This document shows positions 25,701 to 37,700 of a stretch of DNA of 64,000 nucleotides, one piece after another. Below the pieces are notes generated by a model, which was not told the origin of the DNA, did not search any database, and worked only from the letters and a program-made list of their open reading frames with translations. Position numbers and translations under genes: made by a program. The DNA comes from Pycnopodia helianthoides. Its lineage: Eukaryota > Echinodermata > Asteroidea > Forcipulatida > Asteriidae. Positions within the stretch are counted from its first letter, which is position 1. Each line of letters opens with the position of its first letter. Location of the stretch: assembly GCA_032158295.1 (NCBI GenBank), contig CM063258.1, positions 1,632,001-1,696,000 of the forward strand. The letters are read 5' to 3'.

Positions 25701-28700
25701 GCATGAAATCATATAGATTCAACAAATGAATAAAACGCTCACTGAGCGATAAACTCCAATCGGAAAATTAGTTTATTCATATCTCATCAAATATGGCATT
25801 TCAGACAGAAATATTTCAAGGGATGTTTTCTACTATCATCTTCATTAGACCATGTAAGTTTTATGTAAATCTGTGATCAAAAAGTATATTTTACAAGTTT
25901 TTTTCTTACCAATTCTGTAATGTTCCTTTAAATAATGTACGTCAAATTTGAATAAAAAATGTTGATAAGTATCACTTTGGGGGAGGGAGGCGGTCCTCAA
26001 AAGTAGTTCTCTCTGTACAACCTGAAACATGTTGACAACTTTGGATGGTACCTAAGCTTACACGGGTCGGACTAGTGTCCAACACTGAGATTTGTCTTTG
26101 TGTGAAAGGGCGTATAGAGCACTGATTTGTCATATGTGTTTGTCAGTGAATGATAAAAGTAATAATAATTTTGTTCTTTTTTTTTTGGTCCACAGGAGCT
26201 GAGCAGTTGTGCCTGGTCGGGAAAAGACAAAAACAACCTCTGTCCCAACATTGTAGCCTTCACCAGAAGGTTTAATCATGTAAGAGAAATATGCTCCCTT
26301 CCTTTTTTCAGGGACCTTTTAATTTTCTTAAAATAATACTTTATTTCTACAAAAGTTTTTACAAGTGTACTCCAGTGGATCGAGTTGGTCTCTGCCACCA
26401 ATTTCACAAAATGTTACGCAACTGCGTAAGGCCACTTGATGCAATATTTGTTGCGTAAGTTATGCACCCCTAACACAAAAAGTCTTGCACAAGTGGACTT
26501 GAAGTTTTGTGAAATCGTCTGCAGGTCTGGAACTAAACGGAGGGCATGGCCCTAATAGCCCTGGCCTGGGCCTTTGTGCCCCATCAAAAGTTTCCCATAG
26601 ACTTTGATATTTTCCAATGGAAACGGCCTTTGCAAAATGGAAACGGCCTTGCCCTCTCAAAGATGAATTTCCAGGCCTGTGGTTCAGTATGTTTTTTTTG
26701 TCTACTTTGTTGTGATGCCTGGTTTGAAACTTGCCTTAAACGCTCCTATTGGTGCATACTCTAAGATGCCTCAAAATCTCCTATATGCTATGCACACAAT
26801 GGTGAGGTAACCCATATTGCCAACTTTACTGTCATTGCATTCGTGTGATCAGATTGACACTGCAGAAGTTGAACAAGTTGAGAACCTTATCTCTAACAAA
26901 CAGTGGCCCAAGTTCATGGTGGCTTCCTAGTTAACCACTCTCATAGAAGCACTTTGGGCAATGGCTCTACTCTCATGACTCTCTACATCAGCTGTGTTTG
27001 CCTCAAAATGCCATTGTTGTGGCATAGTGAGGTAGGGTTGGCTGTCTCAAGAAACACACTGATAGTAGGTGGGTTTACTAGTACATGTACCAGTACCTCA
27101 AATGTGGATTGGGTTGTTCAGTCCTTAATGATGTTGATCACATTTGCTATGACAAGTGTGGTTTATTGAGGGTTTGAAATATCAAAAATTATAAAAAGTC
27201 ATTTCATTGTATCTGAACAAAATTGTTTTTCAATTCTTAGGTAAGTTTCTGGGTTGTGCATGAGATCCTGACTGCGCAGTCATTAAAGATACGCGCTGAG
27301 ATCGTTGGACAGTTTGTCAAGATTGCTAAGGTGAGTCAACAGATAACAAAGCTGCTACCCCTTACCCCTGACCCCTAGCCCCAAGGCCCTAGCCCCTAGC
27401 CTTTACCTAGCCCCAAGCCCCTAGCCCTACCCCAAGCCCCTAGCCCCTAGCCCCTAGCCCCTAGCCCCTAGCCCCTAGCCCCTAGCCCCTAGCCCCTAGC
27501 CCCTAGCCCCTAGCCCCTAGCCCCTAGCCCCTAGCCCCTAGCCCCTAGCCCTGGCCCCTAGCCCCTAGCCCCTAGCCCCTAGCCCCTAGCCCCTAGCCCC
27601 TAGCCCTAGCCCCTAGCCTCCCTAGCCCTGCCCTAGCCCTCCCCTAGCCCCTAGCCCTGCCCCTAGCCCCTAGCCCCTTTCCCCTAGCCCCTACCCCTAC
27701 TCCCTACCCCTACCCCTACCCCATAACCCCTGCCTACTAGCCCCTGACCCCTATTCCCTAGCACTTAGCCCCTAATTACAAACTACTGTACAGCCACCAA
27801 TTCGGACACGGCCTTACTCTCCAGCCAGATCATGCTAATGTTTACTGATTTTTAACGTTTGATTTCAGAAACTGTTTGAGTTGAACAACTACCACTCGTT
27901 AATGGCAGTCATATCAGCCTTACATAGTGCGCCCATCTTCAGATTGAGTAAAACGTGGAATGTAAGTATTCAACTGCTTTCTCACTCTGCGCTTCGGCCA
28001 ATTCCATAGAGCTGCTTAATGGTATCCAACTATTCTGCTTACTTCAGCAGAAAAAAATTGCTTAAAGGCAAAGTATACATATGTTTTTTTTAACCGTTCG
28101 ATTGTTTTAATCCTATATAAATATAGATATGTAAAATAAAACTCATAAAACACAAATATCATTTCAAAACATTCAAAAGGTGGTAGTGTTTTTGAGATAT
28201 CGCCGAAAAATCCAGAGCGGTTTTGTCCACGCGGGAAGAACGATCCGCAATTGGAATACACAATCTGAGATAGAAACATTTCTCAGATTCAAATTTTTTT
28301 CTGATAAGAACTGATATAATTTTCCATAACCATATTACTCCGAAGTGAAATGATTCTCAAAATGTTTTATACTATCGAAAGCTGCTGTACTTCTAACCAA
28401 ATAACTTTTTTTGGCCATTAATTTTAAGAGTGATTACCAATTGTATACCTTTCCTTTAAGCGCAAGCGTATTTCATAAGTTTGAACCGTTCATTATCTTA
28501 TGAAGCTTAGCCTCACTGATTGTATTCTCTAATGTGGTCTTTCCCTCAGCTCCTGCACAAGAAGGAAAGGTCAACGTGTGAGAAGCTAGCGGATCTCATG
28601 ACAGAAGATGACAACCGGCAAAGGTTACGAGAGCACATGGACATAGTCAGACTCCCCTGTATACCCTACCTAGGTGAGTTCAAAGGTTACGAGAGCACAT

Positions 28701-31700
28701 GGACATAGTCAGACTCCCCTGTATACCCTACCTAGGTGAGTTCAAAGGTTACGAGAGCACATGGACATAGTCAGACTCCCCTGTATACCCTACCTAGGTG
28801 AGTTCAAAGGTTACGAGAGCACATGGACATAGTCAGACTCCCCTGTATACCCTACCTAGGCGAGTTCAAAGAGACTGGGTGTGAGACCCCCCCGGGCCGC
28901 AATTTTCTTTTTGTGTACCACACACTTACTACAGGGTCAACAGTGAAGGGATCTGGGGAGGCGCCCATACCTTATGTGTGTAAACAAGGGCCAGCGTTTG
29001 GTATGAAGAAAAAAAATGGCCCCTTGGCCTGGAGTTGCTTCAAGGTCACGGAGGTCATAGCCTCGTTTTAGGCCATGGTGCCCCCTTCAAAAATACTTTC
29101 TCATTTCCAATGGAAGTGCCTTTTGCAAAATGAAAATGGCTTTGCCCTCTCAAAAAGATGAAGATCGAGGCATAAGACCCCGCACAAGCCCCACGCAGAA
29201 CCGATAAAGTGTAAGAGTTCCTGCACATGATAAACCAGAACTACTCAGGTTATAAACCTCACTCTAAGTTCACTAGAAGTGTCGGGTACTTTTACATGTA
29301 CGTGCACTGTCTCTCTTAGTACAGTATTGTTATTGTTTCTATTATTATGTATTTCTTGTGATGATATCAAGGATGCATCATAAGTGAACTTAATCACTGT
29401 AGCTTGCAAGCCAGAGGAAACCTGTGAACGAGGGTGCTTGCTATGTGAACCAGAAACACCAGGGTTAACCCCCTACTCTTCTACGATAAGTGTTCTGGGT
29501 TCTTTTACATGCACTACCAATTCTAGTACATGGGACCTACGGCTTAACGTCCCATCCGAAGGACAAAGAAGTTATAAAGTATCTTGCTCAAGGACAAAAG
29601 GGCCACGACTGGGAGTCGAACCCACACTCTGCTCATCAGAAATACCAGAGCTGGAGTCTGGTGCTCTTAACCGCTTGGCATCGACACGCCATGTTACAGC
29701 AATATATTCATTGAAACCCAAGGTTCCTAAAAGTGCTGGAATACTCAGGGTCTACTGTGAGCTGCTAACGTTGCTCTGCCCTGTTATAGGACCGCTTTAA
29801 CATTCTTCTTCTTTGTTTCATTCTCAGGTTTGTACCTCCAAGACCTTATTTTTATAGATGCAGCTCACCCTAGTACCGGCGGGATTGACAGCGAAAGAAG
29901 GTCCCGCAAGGTCAGTCTGAGACTCATTCAAACCCCCAAACCCCCTCGAAAAAAAAGATGGGTTTTTAGAGTCTGGGGAAGTACTTTCAGGCCCAGTTTT
30001 GTAGTTCTACTGAAGCAGAAATATTACTTCAAAAATTTCTGCTTAGTGAAAAGAAGCAGGGAATCAGTCGCAAACTGTGCACATGACATGCTAATTTGGT
30101 TGGTAACCATTGCCCATTAAGGAAAACTGTTAAATGCCAAGTAACTTTTGTATGCATATGAAAGGGACAGGTTGCCTTGGATTGGGCAATTTGGGCCATA
30201 AAAAGCGTTTGTTATGAAATGAATATGGTTGGAAAGACGTTTTAAAAGTAGAATATAATGATCCAGGCAAATATGCCTCAAAATTGTGTGGTTTTCCTTT
30301 TACTTTGTGAACTCACAGGGTCTGCCATTGTGTGGAGTCAAACTTTGGTTCTACAAAATTGGAACCGTGTTAGTTCACAAAGTAAAAGGAAAACCACACA
30401 ATTTCGAGGCATATTTGTGTGGATCATTATATTCTACTTTTAAAATCTTTCCAACCATATTCGTTTCATAACAAATGCTTTCAAATGCTTTTTAAAGCCC
30501 AAAGCGCCAAATCCAAGGCAACCTGTCCCTTTAAGCAAGCAGCTCGATAAAATTTGATGCAGGATGCTACAAGTTTTCCTTTTTGTTCTTTGATTAGATG
30601 AACAATGTATTACGGACGATAGCAGAGTTTCAGCTGTCAACCTACGACATAGAACACCTCCCCTATGTACAGAGTTACCTAAAGTCAGTACGCTACATCG
30701 ATGAGCTCCAGAAGTTTGTAGAAGAGGACAATTACAAGTAAGAAACAAAATATCGCAGGAGTTGCGACAACGATTTTAGTTTGTTTGTGAGAAACGTTCA
30801 AGATCAAACTAAGTTGTTTGCGTTGGAATTTCAACCCTCCTACTGTCTGACCATCAACACTTAGGGTTGTAAGTACGTTTAGTGCTCAATATGGCATGTC
30901 ATGGCCGAGCGGATAAGAGCATCGGACTTAAACTCTGGTGTTTCTGATCAGCAGAGTGTGGGTTCGAGTCCCGGTCGTGACACTTGTGTCCTTAAGCAAG
31001 ACACTTAACCATTATTGCTTCGTCCTTCGGACGGGACGTAAAGCCGTAGGTCCCGTGTGTTGTGTAATGCACATAAAAGAACCCAGTGCACTTATCGTAA
31101 AGAGAAGGGGTTCGCCCTGGTGTTCCTGGTTTGATCGGCAGCATATTGCGCCACAGCACTCTGTAAACCATTACATGGTGCTATAAATGATTAGGCCTCA
31201 TACTTCAAAAACGTAGCTCCACATACATTGCAGGAAAAATATTAGCGCCTAGAAACCCTGTATTAAGCGCTAAATAAATGTAAGCTATTATTTATTATTA
31301 TTATTATGTGTCACTTTTCCCCCCCTTTGTGTCTTCATTGAGTTTTGGAAAACTCAGGGGAATTCTATGGAAGATTTTGGGTGGGGGGAGGGACTTCTGT
31401 ACAAAAGGGGAAGAGTTTGTTAAAGTGTAGGAAAATTTGAGGGGGGGGGGTGACTCCCTCTGCCACATATCGGTCCAAAATAAGGAGAAGCTTGCAAGAA
31501 TAACAAGTTCCAATCAGTTGATATCTGATGAATGTTGATTTTACCAGGGTGTATTTGACGGTAATATTTTGAACTTTGAATTGCATTTTCTGTAGCGATG
31601 ACTTTGGTTATCTTTTTCTTCTTTTGACAGATTGTCCTTGCAAATTGAGCCCATCAACCAACAGTCCAGTGTGTCCAAATCAAGGGAAGAGTTAGACGCA

Positions 31701-34700
31701 TCAGGTATCTATCAAATCTCTCTTCAGTCCATAGTATGGGTTTAAGAATACCAGATTATTCTGTAGGGCTGTACAACTTACAAACCTTCCTAAAGTGACT
31801 TATGAATGGCAGAAAAGCGATCAAACTTTTGCTCAGTTTTCTTGAAATGGAATTTTGCACATTAATTGCCCTTGCCCTTTCTCTGGTAAAACTTTTGTTA
31901 CACCCTTCCTGACAAGGGTCTAGCCAGGATTTGGTAAAAGGGTGTCAAATTTGCTGGAAATTTAAAACTGTGTCCAAATTGTGCACTTACAATACATTTA
32001 CATTTAAATGACAGAAAAACAGGGTGTCTAAATTTAAAACAGGATGTCCAAAAGACATCCAGACACCCCCTCTGGCTAACAGTACGTTTCCTGAAGTCAT
32101 TTCTCCAAATGTTTTCTTTTTTGTCCTGTTTGCCTGTAGTAGATAGAGGCTCATCACCAGGGAAGTCTACCCCGGCTACCCCTCAAGCCGCTGCCAGATT
32201 TGTACCTGGTCATCGGAAGACAAAAAGCTTAGGAACAACGTAAGTATATCTTACCGCACTTATTACAATCTATGTCCTTGCCCAAAGGCTTTGAAGCACC
32301 CCCTGGAGCACCGACAGAGTCCAGTCATTTTAGCACTGGTGTTGCCATCAGCAGAGTGTGGGTTCGAGTCCCGGTCATGATGCTTGTGCCCTTGAGCGAG
32401 GCACTTAACCGTAGTTGTTCGTAAAAAAATTGGGAAGGTAGTGCATTCTGCATTCTGCTCTACATCTGCTCTACCAGCCGGCCATGTTACCCATGCCGAC
32501 ATCCTTGCGAACTATGAAGGGGCATGTTTGCCAGTAAGGGAGGAAAGGAAATCTTAAACAGGTGGTAACTTGGGTTAACCTCAAGGTTTAAAAAAGAGTT
32601 TGGTGGGGTTATCCGTTGTTCAACCTTGAGAAACTTGAGTTACGCTTGTTTAATTCTGCAATTCTCTCTCATACAAATAATGCAATGCTGTAGCTTAATA
32701 CGGGTGATTCACAACACAGTGTGCCCTAAACACTTTGCCCAGGTGGGGATTGGTTTGGCAGTATATCTCAGGGAAAAAAAGTCAACAAGTTCTTGGCCGT
32801 TGCACAAACACTTCAAGTTCATTCTTGGTTTAGAAAGTAGCAAGGCCGTATTTGTCCGTGTTTTTTGGCAGTTGGTGAATGTTTTTTACGTCAGCCATTT
32901 AAAGACACTGGACACTTTGGTAATTGTCAAAGTCCAGTCTTCTCACTTGGTGTATCTCAACATATGCACAAAATGTGAAAATTTGAACTCAATTGGTCGT
33001 CAAGGTTGTGAGAATAATAGAAGAAAAAACACCCTTGTCACACGAAGTTGTGTGCTTTCAGATGCTTGATTTCGAGACCTCACGTGTGAGGTCTCAAAGT
33101 CAATTCAAATACTGAGAAATTACTTCTTCCTCAAAAACTACATTAATTACTTCAGAGGGAGCCGTTTCTCACAATGTTTTATACAATCAACAGCTCTCCA
33201 TTGCTCATTACCAAGTAAGTTTTTATGCTAACAATTAATTTGAGTAATTACCAATAGTGTCCAGTGCCTTTAAAGGTCCCTCGCTGAGTGGCAAGTGTGA
33301 TTTGTTTTTGATAGCAGACAGGTTTCCCCCAAACATTTCCCCCATGTTTTTTGGGGAAGCATGGCCTCTCAGAGATAAGCTGATGTACTTGTTGTGGGTA
33401 GACTGTATTTGTAAGTTGCCAGGATTGATTGACTTCTTGTTTTTCTCTCTCTGAAAGGTTTGTATCTCACACAGCTATTGAGTCTTTATGGTGAGTCTAA
33501 AACCTAACGAGTCTTAAAGGGGCTGTGTCGTCGTGATCACGGCGAGTCTGTGGCCGGATGTTGAATTCTGAACTATCACACAGTTACTGCACACGCGCGC
33601 GATAATGATGACGGCGCCCTTTAAAGCGTTTATTTGTGATGAAACGGTCAACGCACATAGTTACATTATGAAAATCTTCATTTTGTAAGCACCAAGAAGT
33701 CTCTCATGAATTTAGGATTTGGCTGAAATTCAACAAATCTTTTCTCTTTCATCATACTTTAAGGAAATTTCAGTTCCCTTTAAATCACCTTGAAAAAAGA
33801 TAGTCTCCAGACCATTGATTGGCCTCCATAAATTTCACCATGATAGACAGCCTTGGGCTGTTTTCAGCAGTCACAGCACAGTGAAAACAGCATAAAACAG
33901 TCTAGTTAGAAGAGAACTCCGTGAAAACAAGGTGAAAGGGGGAAGCAAAAATTTCAACAAGAAAAGTGGACTATCACTCCATTTTCAAGACAAGATTTTC
34001 ATAGTGTTACCGAGTGAGAGTTCTTGTTTCCATGCCCAGCCACAAGCAGACTACAATCACGACGACACAGCCCCTTTAACTGTCTTGAAGAAATGATGAA
34101 CTTGTTCTATTATTGTTTTTGTGAAGTGTTTATTTATGTAAGGGTAGCCCCGTCAGTTAACGAACACTGTTCAGCCTGGGGGCGCTGTTTACGGGATGCA
34201 CATCTTATTGACATGAGGATACGCTTATTACACTTTTTGCTTTCAGTTATAAACTGCGCCAGTCTCAAACGTGTTCAAACATTTTGGGGAACATTGGGTT
34301 GCACTTTTCCATGCACATTACTTTACCATGTGGAAGAAACCATACTGCACTCTTTAATGGGTGCTAATGTTAGAATATGCGCAAGACTTGCATGGTATAT
34401 TTTCAATTTTGTTTTGTTTGAATGTTTTGTTCTTATGCCAGCTATTTCTAGATAGTAAGTTAAAATGAAAATTTATGTTGAAATGAATACAAAGGTAGTT
34501 TTTTTCCTGTTTTTCTTTCTTTCACATTTCATTCATTATTGAAATAGGTTAAGGTTTTCCCTTCGAATCCATTTTTCTTTGTTCATCCCAAAAGTGATTG
34601 AAACTAGACGACGCAGACAACTTAAAAATGTTCTATTCCAACATTTGTCATGTATCGCTGAGGGTTACCTTTAATTGCTCTTTCCTCTCTGATTCCCTCC

Positions 34701-37700
34701 ATCTCAGTTTATCAAATAGTCACTTTGGCAATGGTCCCAGGCACCTTCTAGATGACAGCTTACTGGAGGAGACAAGCTCCCGTGGCCACCCCTCCATCAC
34801 CAGCTCCATTGAGGGCTCAATGAATGGAATGTCAATAGGTGAGCCAGCGATCTTCAGCCAATTCTGTATTTGAGTTGACCTTAATGCACGTGATGTCATT
34901 TGAGTAGAGCGCCCTCGGCCATAGGTCAAAAGAAGGTTGCTCACTGGCCCATCCTGTGCGCCGTGCTTACATAGATGTGCGTTTTCCATTGTTTCATCAT
35001 TGTTTTACCTCTAAGATGGCGACGTGATGACGTCAATGCATAAGGTCTATTCTCAAATCTAACCTCCTAACCTTGGCCCAATTTTATAGAGCTGCTTAAA
35101 GGTTCACGCTGCCTTAGATCGGGCAAGTTGTTATATGAAAAGCGTTTGTAACCGTTTGTTATGAAATGCATATGGTTAGAAAGATGCTTTTGTGGAGTCA
35201 AATGGCCGACCGTGTTAGTTCACGATGTTAAAGGAAAACCACGCAATTTCGAGGCATATTTGTGTGGATTATTGTATTCTACTTTAAAACATCTTTCTAA
35301 CCACTGGTTACAAATGCTTTTTATAGACCAACTCGCCGATCCAAGGCATTGGTACCTTTAAGCAGAAAAGGTTGCTAACAATTTCCTGCTGAGCAAAAAT
35401 TAGCAGGATACCAGTCACAAATGGTTCATGCAGCATTGTATTTTGGCTGGTAACCTTATTCTGGTAAGCCTTTTTTATGTGTTCTTAAAGGCAGGGTATA
35501 CTACTTGGTGTATCCCAACACATGCATACAAAAGAAACCTGTGAAAATTGGTTATCAAAGTTCCAATGGAAAAAACACCATTGTTGCATAGAATTGTATG
35601 CTTTCAGATGCCTGAGAAAGTCTTCATGCCTGAAGCCTTTTTCATAATCAAATTTTTTGTAGAATTACCTCTAACTATAAAACTACCCAACTTAAAGGGA
35701 GTCACTACTCACAATGTTTTATATTATCAACAGCTCTTCAGTACGTTACTTTAGAAAGCAGGAAAATTCTTCCTACTCTAATCTGCTCTCCACTTTTTTG
35801 CCTTAAGAAAAATCACCAAAGTTATTATTAATTAGCCTGAAAAGACAATAGAAGTCTATTCCATATGCACATGTAGGTCAGCCTTTGTACTGGATCAATT
35901 TTCCTACTTTATTCCAAGGGCAAATATTATGTTTGTACTTCAGTTAAGATTGTTGTCAGCATCAGTCACACCTGAATGGCCCTTTGGGTTCACCAGATAT
36001 CAATGTTGGCTTAAAGGCAAAGTATACCTTTGGTTTTTGGAACCGTTTGATTGTTTTATATAAATGTAGATATATACAATAAAACTAACCTGTGAAAATT
36101 TCATTTCAAAAGGTGGTAGCGTTTTTGAGATATCCCCAAAAATCTGGAGCGGTTATGTCCACGCAGGAAGAACAATCCGTAATAGGAATACACAATCTGA
36201 GAAACGTTTCTGACAGAAACACGTTTCTCAGATTCAAATTTTGGGGGATAAAAACTGACATCTTTTTCCATAACCACATTATTTTGAATTGAAATATTTC
36301 TCATAGTGCTTTATACTATCGAAAGTTGCTGTACTTCTAACCAAGTAAGTCTTTTAGAGTGATTACCAATCGTATACCTTCCCTTAAACCTCAGGTAGCA
36401 ATGACGGATCTGAACACAGCGATGACCAAGACCCATGGATTGGGGACAAGTAAGTATGGGAGACGTCTTATCAATCCTATCTGGGCCATAAAGTGTCATA
36501 AAGTTGTTAAGTGGTTACAGATGTTATTGTTTTGCTTACTGCAGGAGAAAAATATACATTATTAAGCGAAAAAGTGTATTTCATAAACGATGTAGAAGAT
36601 ACGCGTGTGCGCATTCATGATGGATTGTTGTGTCACTTATCTGCTTAGCAGGACTTCAAATGTTTTTGGGGTTGCATAAGGTAAGCAGTGTTTATGAAGT
36701 AGAAACTAAAGGGTTTCTCTATAAGCAGGAAATATCTGCTTACAGGCTTTATGACATTGGTCCCCAGGGCAAACAGAAAGCGGAAGTTGTTGCTTATTAT
36801 ACTTCTTAGTCCTGATGTCCTTGGCAAGTGGATCCTCCGATATCCTCCAAAATACTCTACACTTCGGTAACGCAACACCTAAATGTTTGGACTCTGATTA
36901 GATTGGTATTCCTGCTTCAATGATAAGCTAGTGTTATCTACACTGGTTGCCAGTACAGTTTGGAATCATTTCTGAAAGTCATTCTGGGGCGTGTTTTGGC
37001 GCCCCTGGAGCAGAGACATGTTTGAGTGGTCATTGGTTAGGTGTTTTCGCATTCTCGGTTCAACCGCAGTGCCGGAGCTGTTCTGACCAAGCCATAAGTG
37101 AGATGCGTCGGGTGTGATAAAGTGCTATGAAGTTCTAAGAACTGTGTATTAGTTGTTGTATATTCGGTTTGTGGTAACACCATGTGTTTATCTACTTTGC
37201 TGTGTAGATTTTTATTCATTAGAGAACTTGTCTTGCTATTTGTTCTACTACTGCGGAGTAGATTTTCGGAATTCGGGAGACTTCTCAGTTCTGAAAAGAA
37301 CTGTCCTGCTTATTACTGAGCTATTAGTTGTTATCAGTTGTTATTATTGTTTCAGTATTTATTGTCCCCTATGCTCCGGCAAGATCCCTCAGGTCATCTT
37401 TAGAACATCTGGGCCCAATTTCATAGAGCTGCTCAAGCACAAACAGTAGCTAAGCACAACAAAATTATGCTTACCAGAATAAAGTTACCGGCCAAACTAC
37501 CATGTCACGTGTACAAGTTGCGACTGGTTTCCTGCTCATTTCTGCTTAGCAGAAAATTGTAAAGTAATATTTTTTGATTCAGCAGCTCTGTAAAATTGGG
37601 CCCTGATTGCTGTCACAGCCCTGGGGAAAATGATGAGCTTTGAGGACAAGGCAGTCCAAGGCTCTGGAACTCTCTTCCAATTAGATGGCATTTTTTACAG

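Noticed and set aside
27355..27778. True telomere or chromosome end
   Set aside because: Coding exons of the same gene lie on both sides, and the heptamer differs from the usual animal TTAGGG hexamer, so it is an internal array.
30892..31307. Possible tRNA gene from A and B boxes (also at 13817, 29355, 38100, 43290 and 57990)
   Set aside because: The acceptor stem cannot be closed, and each is followed by a long shared body; they are tRNA-derived SINEs.
32626..33069. 147-codon plus-strand open frame
   Set aside because: Its second half lies inside MITE M2 copy 2; no homology is recognised.
34024..34455. 143-codon plus-strand open frame in a RALGPS intron
   Set aside because: It begins within MITE M6 and continues into unique intron sequence, with no recognisable domain or splice support.
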